Shown: positions 56,147 to 64,000 of the stretch, in pieces | How the letters are laid out: each line of letters begins with the position of its first letter | Position numbering within the stretch: the first letter of the stretch is position 1 | Assembly: GCA_900312665.1 (NCBI GenBank) | Contig: ONZQ02000021.1 | Location: 1,658 to 65,657, forward strand | Direction of reading: 5' to 3' | DNA length: 64,000 nucleotides | Source: Cephalotrichum gorgonifer | Taxonomy: Eukaryota > Ascomycota > Sordariomycetes > Microascales > Microascaceae | The notes under the pieces: model-generated | What the model was told of the DNA's origin: nothing | The model's input: the letters and a program-made list of their open reading frames with translations, nothing else | Databases searched by the model: none | Position numbers and translations under genes: made by a program

Positions 56147-58036
56147 ATGAAGGCCAACACGGAAGCCGGCATTTTGGAGGCGGGAGGTCCAGAGAAAGTG
56201 GGAGTCGATCACGATGAAAAGACGCCTGACGATGATGCCTACGAGGCAGACTTGGAGCTCGAAAAACGCCTCAACCGCAAATTCGACCTACACATCGTCC
56301 CCTGGCTCTTCGGGATATGGTAAGCCTACTCGAGTTCAACTCCCACCCCGTACCTGCTCGTAATTCCCTCTATGTGGTCTCCTCAGCTCTAACCTGCGAA
56401 ATGTAACAGGCTCTTCTCTTTCATCGACAGAAGCAACATCGGCAACGCACGAATCGCCGGCCTAACTGAAGACCTCCACATGCAGACGGGCACCCTCTTC
56501 AACGTCGCCCTCCTCGTCTTTTACGTACCATATATCCTCGTCGACGTCCCCTCCAACTGGATCATTAAGCGCGTCAAGGCGGGTATCTACCTGCCCACCC
56601 TCATCCTCTGCTGGGGGCTTGTCTGCACGTTTATGGGCTTCACCAAGTCCTTTGGTGGGCTCGTTGCGTGTCGGCTGCTGCTGGGGCTGTGCGAGGGTGG
56701 GATCCTGGGCGGTGTGATTGTCTATCTCGCCATGTTTTATCGGAGGCATCAGATGCTGGTAAGGTGCGGCTTGTTCTACTCGGCGGCGCCACTCTCGGGT
56801 GCCTTTGGCGGCTTGTTGGCTAGTGCCCTGGGACAGATCGAGCACGGAGGATACAACCGCTGGCCCTGGATTTTCTTCAGTAGGTTCCTTTCCTTCCCAC
56901 GCATAAGCCGCCATTCTCTCCATCCCCACTGACCAGGGTTGTATTGTATAGTTGAGGGAGCTGTGACGGTCGTCTTCGCATGCGCCTGCTACTTCTTCAT
57001 GCCCAACACGCCAGCCGACTCGAAGTTCCTCACCCAAGAGGAGCGCGACTACGTCCTCCGATACATGCGTGTAGACGCCGGCGGCGCCGCACCGGCCGAC
57101 GTCAACGAGGAGAAATTCAACTGGCACGACGTACGGATGGCGCTCCTAGCGCCGCAGACGTATTTCTGCTCCTTCATCTGGTTCTTCCTTCTCGTGCCAC
57201 TCTATGTACGTTACTGCCAATGTGTCGCCTATACTCCCACTCTCGATGTGAAATGTACTCTAACGATTTGCCCCGTTCGTAGAGTTTCTCCCTGTTCTTG
57301 CCCTCCATCATCCGTGGGATGGGTTACCAGTCGACCACCGCCCAACTCTTCACCGTGCCCCCAAACGTTGCCGGCTTCATTACCGTCCTAGTCACGGCGT
57401 ATTACTCGGACAGGACTCGTCTAAGGGGTCCATTTGTCCTGGGTGGCACGGTGGTGGGTGCGGTTGGGTATATCATGCTGCTGGCCTCGAACAACAATGC
57501 GGTTAAATACGCGGGAACATTCTTCATCGCGATCGGTGTGTTCCAGTGCTCTCCCATACTTATGGTAAGCCTTTTTTTCCCTCGCTGTGAACGGTCTACC
57601 CAGGCATCGGGCGATTCTTGTTCACCCATGTTTACAACTCGGAAACCATATAGGGATGGGTCTCGAACAACCTTGCACCCCATTATGTCCGAGCCACCGG
57701 CGTCGGCGTCGTCATATCACTGGCGAACTGCTCTGCCTTCGTTGGCACCTTCATCTACCTTCAACGAGACGAGTATGCTATTTTGTCCCCGCCCGAAGAT
57801 TTCCCCAACCAAATGGGGAGGTTAAAACTAATACGCCCAACAGACCCCATTATACACTCGGTCACTCGATTAGCCTCGGTGCTCTCGTCATCACCTTCAT
57901 TCTCACCGGTATGCACATAGCCTACCTCGGCTGGGAGAACAAGAAACGCAGGAACGGAGACAGGGACGCGAGGCTTCAGGAGGCGGATGCGCATCGCCTG
58001 GGCCATCGTCACCCTGCCTTCATATATACCCTCTAA
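56147..58036 (+). CDS. MFS transporter, allantoate permease (Dal5) type
   Basis: Plasma membrane carrier of the anion:cation symporter group of the major facilitator superfamily; relatives carry allantoate, nicotinate, biotin or similar organic anions, and the substrate here is unknown. Six exons, 56147-56319, 56410-56879, 56952-57205, 57283-57564, 57654-57772 and 57844-58036, sum to 1491 bases in frame, 496 residues. Family marks: ELEKRLNRKFDLHIVPWL before helix 1, FSFIDRSNIGNARIAGL (across intron 1), FNVALLVFYVPYILVDVPSN, the A-type RLLLGLCEGG, the loop FLTQEERDYV after helix 6, and NNLAPHYVRATGVGVV near helix 11. The acidic N-terminus (40 residues) is cytosolic. All introns are short (72-90 bp). 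The C-terminus is short and polar. Confidence 0.93.
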
Positions 58037-58707
58037 ATCCGTCCTGTACGAACATGGTAGCCATTTATTTGAGACCAACGGACCGTGCGAGGTAATGGCC
58101 CGGTACATAATAACAACGAGCTTGCATTAATATGATAAATTCGATCTTGTGGAACGCATGAGCCTCCAAGAGGCCATATAGGAACTAACATACTGCAGTA
58201 GAAGAGTGAGAGGAGGAATTCGTGCAAGAATCTTGGCGCCTGAGTTTCAGTACAACGAAGTAATTAAGGGAGAAAGAAAGACAAGTCTTCGTAATATTTG
58301 TCAAGGTACAGGAAGATAGGCATTCATATCCCCCGCCGAGGAACATTTAAGGGGCGTAGGGAATGAGAGAATGGTTTATTCGCAATTTTATAGTTCATAC
58401 AAGGCACATGGGCACATTTCCAATGCTAAGTTGCGCTATATTGCTAGCATGGATTGGTCTTAGACATTGGTATAGCGGATGTAGCGGATATTATTTTGTT
58501 TAAAACCCCCGAAAATTAAACTATTTCCGGTCTTAGAAGCCCATACCTTCGCAGATAACATATATATGCTAGCGCGGGTCCCGGCTGCATGCGTATTCAT
58601 GATAATATACAAATAGACTGTTACACCCCGAGAGTCTAGTCTATGCACCAAGATTCCTGTCAAACCCCCATCGGCATGTCTCTACCAACGTCGTCTTTCT
58701 ACTTTCA
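58037..58707. other. Intergenic region
   Basis: AT-richer gap with no gene that I can support; it should hold the promoter of the esterase gene on its right. Confidence 0.4.
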
Positions 58708-59465
58708 ATGGTTCCCCCTTGGTTGTTGTTTGGCACTCTTGCCACTGCCATCCTCCCTGTTCTCGCACAGAGTCGATCGTTGAGATACATGCCCTTTGGG
58801 GATTCAATCACCGACTACGGATGCTGGCGGGCCTTGGTATGGGAGATGTTCCAACAGAGCGGCCACGACGTCGAGTTCGTGGGCAGTCGGACGTCCGAGA
58901 CGGCTTGTGGCGGGCTTGTATATGACCGAGACCATGAAGGTCATCCCGGCTACGCGGCGGCAGGCATTGCGAGCCAGAACCAGCTTGTGGACTGGCTAAG
59001 GCAGAATCCCGCGGATATAATCACGATGCATCTCGGTACGAACGATATTCTCCAGAGGAGAGGCCCGACGTCGGCGATTCTAGAGGCGTTTTCGACGATG
59101 GTTGGGCAGATGCGCGATAGCAACCCTTCCATGATGATAATAGTAAGGCTTGATAACTTGAAAAGAAAGAAGAAGAAAAAGGCCTGGGGTTTATGTAGCT
59201 TTGCTAACAGTGGTAGGTTGCCCAAATAATCCCGTTGCCACAATACGCGGCTGCCGTCGATGAGCTGAACGCGTCTATCCCGGCTTGGGCAGCATCTGTC
59301 AACTCGACACGCTCACCAGTCTATGTCGTTGATCAGTGGACGGGGCTCGACCCCAGCACTGATCTTTACGATGGTGTGCATCTGACTGAATCTGGAGAGT
59401 TGAAGGTGGCCGATCGATTCTATTCAGCCTTAGTCCAGGCTATTCATAGCATTGGGAAAGAATGA
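58708..59465 (+). CDS. Secreted SGNH/GDSL esterase, CE3-like
   Basis: Small secreted hydrolase of the SGNH fold, most like CE3 acetylxylan esterases, which remove acetyl groups from hemicellulose. Exons 58708-59142 and 59217-59465 join over a 74-bp intron (GTAAGG..GGTAG, with GCTAAC branch point) to give 227 residues. Signal peptide: residues 1-20 (VPPWLLFGTLATAILPVLA). Block I is GDSITDYGCW with Ser33; block II has HPGYAAAG (79-86); block III is GTND (110-113); and the catalytic Asp and His are in YDGVHLTESG (D197, H200). All four SGNH positions are present, so it should be active. CE3 rather than another GDSL group is an inference from the GCWR and HPG context. Confidence 0.88.
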
Positions 59466-60586
59466 TATATATATGTGCTAGTAGTGTGATCCCTTATGGT
59501 AAATTGGCTAGGCCAAGAGTGATGGAGAGTGCCCTGCACAATTTGACCCAACAATATGGGGTTTATACGTCCTTGCAACGTGTGTTAGGCGTGGTTTTAA
59601 ACTTCACCTAGCCGGTAAGTCGAGGACTAGGTCCTTTCGTCGCGAGATCCCACCTTCGATACCCATTCTCGTGTTCGTCCTCGTACTCGAACTCGGGGTG
59701 GGTGGTGCACTCACATTTGATATTATATTGTGACAGGCCCAACCCCACTCATGAATCCTACATGTACATTGAACTCACTCACACCAGCCCCTCGGTATGA
59801 AGGATCTTGGGGTCACATCGGCAACCGCGCATTCTGCAGAGATAGCGAGCAACAGGGAAGAGGCATCCATCTGCCTTGCAAGGGTGTATTGTATATATGC
59901 AATCAGTCCTTAGGAGCAAGGGGGCCCATTGGAGATTAGAACCGATATACCTCCACCCACAAATCCGAACTGTCCTGGATCCGATTATCGTAGATGGTAT
60001 AATGGACTTGCAGGCAGGAGCTGACAGGGAGAGAGTTTTAGAGCACTGCATGCACTATCCTGCAGCCTATGCAAGATATGCAGCGCCGTTCGTATTCCTT
60101 GCTTGTATGCACGTTCGAGGCCGGGCCGCAACTACTGGACAAGGCAGCGGCGGCCGGGAATGTAGCATACAGGTAGTGGAAACGGTATCTCTACGACGGA
60201 TGCCTGCCCGTGCCACCCAGAAAACACGAGGTTCCTTCGTCGCACTACTCGTAACCGCATATTTGCGGCCATCCTCTGGATGCACCATCTGTCGCACAAA
60301 GGCGACCAGGCACGTCGTGATATGCAGCCCGTACATCGAGATCCACCGAGCTCTTTCAAAAAAAAATCCATCATTCCATCGAGAGACTGACCCGAACAGC
60401 TACCCTCGTTCTCAACCGTGAGCCTTTTGATCTTCACGTTTCCCACCGGTCCGGCCCGGATTATCACTGTTACAGACCCTGCTGCTGCTGCCGGAAATCA
60501 ATCACACCCCTCCCGGGCCGCGACACTGTAACACGGAAAAGAGAAGGCTATTACAGCCCCTACCTATCTACCCCGCACTCCGCGAT
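59466..60586. other. Intergenic region
   Basis: Overlapping open frames on both strands, without motifs. A short hairpin GGACTAGGTCC lies near 59622-59632. No RNA gene can be supported. Confidence 0.4.
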
Positions 60587-61423
60587 ATGGACCTCCCCGG
60601 CCCCCTCGTCGTCATCCCGCCATCCCGCCGTCCCCACACACACACCGTCATCTTCCTCCACGGTCGCGGCGACTCGGCGCGCGCCCTCGCCGAGAATCTC
60701 CACCACTTCGCCGACTCCCGCGGCTGGTCGCTTTTCGAGAACTTCCCGTCGTTCCGCTGGGTGTTCCCGCAGGCGAACCTCTGCGACGTGGCGGCCACGG
60801 GCGACAGGACGTTCCAGTGGTTCGACACGTGGAACATGCGGGACCTCGGTGAGCGGGAGGAGCTGCAGAGGGAGGGGCTGGCGGGGAGCGTGGGGAGGAT
60901 GAGGAGGCTCGCGAGGGAGGAGGTGGAAAGGCTGGGGGGGAGGTGGGAGAAGGTGGTGCTGGCGGGGATCAGCCAGGGGGGCGCGACGGCCGTGCAGACG
61001 CTGCTGAACCTGGACTTCAAGGTGCCGGAGGAGGAGGGGGAGGGAGAGGGAGAGGGGACCAAGGTGAGGAGGATCGGGGCCGTCGTCGGCATCTCGTGCA
61101 GGCTACCCTTCCCGAGGAAGACGCTGGCGGAGACGAGGGCGGAGGTCGGGGTGTGGACTGGGGAGGGGGGCGAGGGTGACGACGAGGTGGTCAGGAACAC
61201 GGCGGTGCTGCTGGAGCACTGCGCCGACGACCCGCTCGTGCGCGTGGAGACGGGGCGCGAGGTGCGCGACAGGCTGGTGGACTACGGGGCGCCGGTCACC
61301 TGGAAGGAGTACCCGGACGGGGGCCACTGGTTCAACTATCCGGCCGGGGCCGACGACATGGGCGAGTTTCTGAGGAGGGAGTTCGGGCTTGGGCGGGACG
61401 GGGCGCCGCTGGGTGGTAGCTGA
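60587..61423 (+). CDS. Acyl-protein thioesterase/carboxylesterase-like alpha/beta hydrolase
   Basis: Serine hydrolase of the phospholipase/carboxylesterase (LYPLA, APT1) family; relatives remove palmitate from proteins or hydrolyse small esters. One exon of 278 residues, longer than APT1 because of an acidic Glu/Gly insert (about 147-158) after the nucleophile helix. Oxyanion motif FLHGRGDSA (23-31), FPQANLC (60-66), nucleophile GISQGG with Ser129, Asp at CADDPLV (about 214-215) and His247 in DGGHWFNYP. The triad looks complete. Codon use is very GC-rich at third positions. No signal peptide is seen, so it should be cytosolic. Confidence 0.88.
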   Translation: MDLPGPLVVIPPSRRPHTHTVIFLHGRGDSARALAENLHHFADSRGWSLFENFPSFRWVFPQANLCDVAATGDRTFQWFDTWNMRDLGEREELQREGLAGSVGRMRRLAREEVERLGGRWEKVVLAGISQGGATAVQTLLNLDFKVPEEEGEGEGEGTKVRRIGAVVGISCRLPFPRKTLAETRAEVGVWTGEGGEGDDEVVRNTAVLLEHCADDPLVRVETGREVRDRLVDYGAPVTWKEYPDGGHWFNYPAGADDMGEFLRREFGLGRDGAPLGGS

Positions 61424-62765
61424 AAAAAAGGGCAAAAGGGAGGGGGGAGATCGTCTGCTAATTCGTTGCTCGGGTCGAGGCTCTCGTCGGGATTCTTTCA
61501 CAATGGCCGCGTCTCTTATCTCTCGTGTTCCTCGTCAGATTAGGGCGCTCTCACTCATGGTGAGACAGTACCTCGTGTTTCTCGCGTTTCTTCCCAGGGC
61601 TCTCATCGAGAGACTATTTCTCCGGCCTACCCATGTTTTCCCACGTTTTCTCATGCTTTTCCTACTTTATTCCTCATGTTTCTCATCAAGACAGTGTCTC
61701 GAATGTGGGCACCGTTCTGGTCCCATAGCAACCCTGGGTGGATGGGCATCATCCCGTGTGATATTTATCTCAGATGGTAAGAATAACAACGATAAGAATA
61801 GGGCGAAATAGCAGGCGGGGCAGCCCCCGTAAGCAGGGCACGAGTCAGGTCTGTTTTGTTATTCTTCGCGCGCCCTGTTAGCATTTGCTTCTTTCACCAT
61901 TTAGCTTGCTTATTCTTCGCGTGAATTGAAGCCTCCATGCTCCTCTTTTGATCCACAGCAACAGGTGATGGGAAGGATGTTTCAGGCGGTCCGTGCATAA
62001 ATAGTATCCGACAAAGGAAGGAAAGAGCCCACCACCACCTGATGCCAGCCGCGACCACCCCGTGACTGTGACTAGCCCCCGCTTCGACCCCCCCGGCCCC
62101 CCAAATTTACGGTTTAGCCCTGGCCCCTGGCGCCAATCGTGAACTTCCGCTTGGCGGAAGGCTGGGAATAAACAAGAACTATGCAAGTTATGCCCTCGAC
62201 GGAGCCCAGACACGCCTCCACCTTCCCTTCCCTTCACCATCACGACTCGCGTCGACTCCTTTTTTCGCGACTGCCTCCACACCGCTCCCGCCCAACTTCG
62301 CGTCGCCCGTCGCCCCTTCTTCCTTTTTTTTTTCTCTCTCTCCTCACCGACCACGACCTACGAGTAACTCGGGTACAAACAAGTACACTACAGTACTGCC
62401 ACGACAGCAAGCAGCAATCAGCACTGACGTGGACGGACGTGGTTCCCGCATTTGAGCCGCTTGCGGACGGGCCCCTCAAAACAGATCCACAGCGGCAGCG
62501 AGCAGTGAAGCAGCACAGCCTGTATTCCAAACACCAGGCACCACTGTTTTGCTAGCTAGTTGGACAACGCACTGGTCTCGTGTCGGCTGGACGGGCTTTA
62601 GCTGGTTAGACACCACCCGCGCCTTTTCCCCCTTAACCCTCTCCATCATCACTGTCACACAGGCCCATTCTTCGACCTGCTCTTCTTCCCCATCGATTTT
62701 CCTTTGACAACGGTTGGGTCCAATCCTCTTTGGGCCAGGCCACGACCGAACGACCGACCGACACA
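61424..62765. other. Intergenic region with pyrimidine-rich repeats
   Basis: From about 61500 to 61690 the sequence is a run of degenerate TTTCTCATG/GTTTTCCC-like units. TATTCTTCGCG occurs twice (about 61859 and 61911). From about 62220 to 62345 it is strongly pyrimidine-rich, likely the promoter or leader of the gene starting at 62766. An open frame of 140 codons (61389-61811) has no motif. Confidence 0.45.
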
Positions 62766-64000
62766 ATGGCTCCCGATGCGGAGGATGCGTTGATCGCCAA
62801 CGACACCATCGTCGTCGGCGGACCTCCTCCCTCGAGCGATGTTATCCCCGCCACACCACCCGCGGAATCCATTCCTCTCTCCTCACAGTTTGCTCTACCC
62901 TCGACCGAGGACCCCGGCTCTCCAATCGACGCAAACCTCTCCTTCAAGACGGAAGTGAACGACGACCGAGCCGACGCGGCCATCATCCCCTCCTCGCTGA
63001 CCCCCCCACCCTCGACACAGGTCCACAACAACAACAATGTCGCCCCCAACGCCCCCGCAAACTCAACAACCTACGTCCCCTCGTCCCAGCGGTCGGCTCT
63101 CTTCTCGCCCCCCACGACCGTGGCCCCCCCGACCGTCCGCCGGTCCGTAGCAGCACCCGCCGAATACGTGCCCCCCACGCCCGAGGAAGTCCGCGATGCG
63201 ACCCCCGACGCGCTGCGCGCCATGATGCAGAGCTCCATCGCCGAGAACTCGCGGCTGAAGATGGAGGCGGCGCACTACAAGCTCCAGCTGAACCTCATGT
63301 CCCTGCAGGCGGGCGAGGACGCGAAGCGGGCGGCCGTCGAGCACGACATGGCCCGGCGGGAGGTCGAGGCCCTCCGCGACGGCGAGCACGCGCGGCAGGC
63401 GCGCCGGGAGCTCAGCGCCGCGACGGAGTCGGCGCGGTCCAAGTATCTCCAGGCCCGGGGCCTCTACGAGGAGGCGTCGGAGGAGGTGACGAGCCTCGAG
63501 CGGAGGCTGAGGCTCGCGAAGAAGGTGATCCAGCAGCAGGAGGACGAGGTGTGCCGGCTGAGGGACGACAGGCACCAGCTGCGGGTGAGGATACGCGAGA
63601 ACAGGGAGCACTTCAACATGCTCTGCAGCCCGGGGGGCATGTTCCACGGCGTGATGACGCCGAAGCAGGGCGCCGCCACCCCGGAGGGCTCGGGGCCGCA
63701 GGGCTCGCAGCAGGCGGCGAAGGGCACGACGCCGAAGCAGAGCACGCCCAGGCAGGGCGGCGGGAAGGCGCCGCTCACGACGGAGTCGAGCCAGCACCGG
63801 TTCGACGCGCTGATACAGGTGCTCAGCCAGGAGAACAACAGCGCGCCGTCCACGCCCTTCACGGGGTACCACCGGCCAGCGCCGCGGCAGCAGCACATGT
63901 CTCGGCACACGCGCAACGTGCAGTCCCTCTCGTCGCTGCCCACGACGCCCACGGGGTCGCGGAACAGGGAGTCGCTGCTGCCGTCGGTGCAGCTCGCGCC
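62766..64000 (+). CDS. Coiled-coil protein, partial, runs off the right edge
   Basis: Family not firmly recognised. The frame is open from the ATG at 62766 (ACAATGGCT) to the end of the window, giving 411 codons so far. Residues 1-125 are disordered and rich in Pro, Ser and Thr, with an Asn run. From about 148 to 285 a long coiled coil begins ALRAMMQSSIAENSRLKMEA, with LNLMSLQAGEDAKRAAVEHD and SLERRLRLAKKVIQQQEDEV. After that come Gln/Thr/Pro-rich repeats (MTPKQG, TPKQSTPRQGG) and SQHRFDALIQVLSQENN. The layout suits a nuclear or spindle-associated scaffold; a link to the yeast Fdo1-like group is only a guess. Third codon positions are mostly G or C. Confidence 0.75.
   Translation, partial: MAPDAEDALIANDTIVVGGPPPSSDVIPATPPAESIPLSSQFALPSTEDPGSPIDANLSFKTEVNDDRADAAIIPSSLTPPPSTQVHNNNNVAPNAPANSTTYVPSSQRSALFSPPTTVAPPTVRRSVAAPAEYVPPTPEEVRDATPDALRAMMQSSIAENSRLKMEAAHYKLQLNLMSLQAGEDAKRAAVEHDMARREVEALRDGEHARQARRELSAATESARSKYLQARGLYEEASEEVTSLERRLRLAKKVIQQQEDEVCRLRDDRHQLRVRIRENREHFNMLCSPGGMFHGVMTPKQGAATPEGSGPQGSQQAAKGTTPKQSTPRQGGGKAPLTTESSQHRFDALIQVLSQENNSAPSTPFTGYHRPAPRQQHMSRHTRNVQSLSSLPTTPTGSRNRESLLPSVQLA

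Noticed and set aside
61389..61811. 140-codon plus-strand frame after the thioesterase-like gene
   Set aside because: It reads through low-complexity pyrimidine repeats and has no domain.
1..64000. CRISPR arrays, bacterial operons or phage-like systems
   Set aside because: No regularly spaced repeats with unique spacers, no ribosome-binding-site pattern, and clear spliced fungal genes throughout.

Overview
The window looks like part of a filamentous ascomycete (Pezizomycotina) chromosome. Genes carry short introns (mostly 50-120 bp) with GT..AG borders and CTAAC/CTGAC-type branch points. The proteins are typically fungal: a single TOR kinase, an RTA1-like membrane protein, a Dal5-type MFS carrier, secreted plant-wall enzymes and a VWA-Hint protein. 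A repeat-rich block at the left end shows the C-to-T decay expected of repeat-induced point mutation (RIP). Genus cannot be settled from the sequence; Sordariomycetes or Leotiomycetes would both fit.

Layout. Bases 1-4440 are AT-rich, CpG-poor and hold the ruins of a minus-strand Ty3/Gypsy retroelement (gag pieces, a zinc knuckle with Cys changed to Tyr, a stop-ridden reverse transcriptase), broken by a compact cluster of perfect hairpins. Bases 5259-7734 hold a divergent pair: a SAM-dependent methyltransferase (-) and a nitronate monooxygenase (+). Bases 7735-11122 look gene-poor. Bases 11123-14580 hold two divergently transcribed secreted-protein genes (a GH43-like propeller and an unrecognised secreted protein). 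Between them lies a degenerate ~90-bp tandem repeat array. After another gene-poor stretch come a dysferlin-domain peroxin (17337-19520) and a five-exon gene for a 1291-residue proline-rich protein (21204-25425).

The housekeeping core follows: six-exon TOR kinase (26958-35127, -), Rtf2 (35934-36767, +), glucosidase II beta (37021-38911, -) and a cyclin-D1-binding-protein-like gene (39368-40525, +). The right third is accessory in character: rhamnogalacturonan lyase PL4, a VWA/Hint (Vint) protein, a single-pass surface protein, an AA12-like quinoprotein, an RTA1-like protein, an MFS anion carrier, a CE3-like SGNH esterase, an acyl-protein-thioesterase-like hydrolase, and a coiled-coil protein running off the right edge.

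How they fit together: TOR, Rtf2, glucosidase II beta and the peroxin serve general cell growth, replication, ER folding and peroxisomes. The secreted GH43-like protein, PL4 lyase, SGNH esterase and quinoprotein, with the MFS carrier, suggest a fungus that lives on plant material. I reconstructed exon joins by hand from splice signals, frame continuity and family alignment remembered in general terms. No database search was possible.
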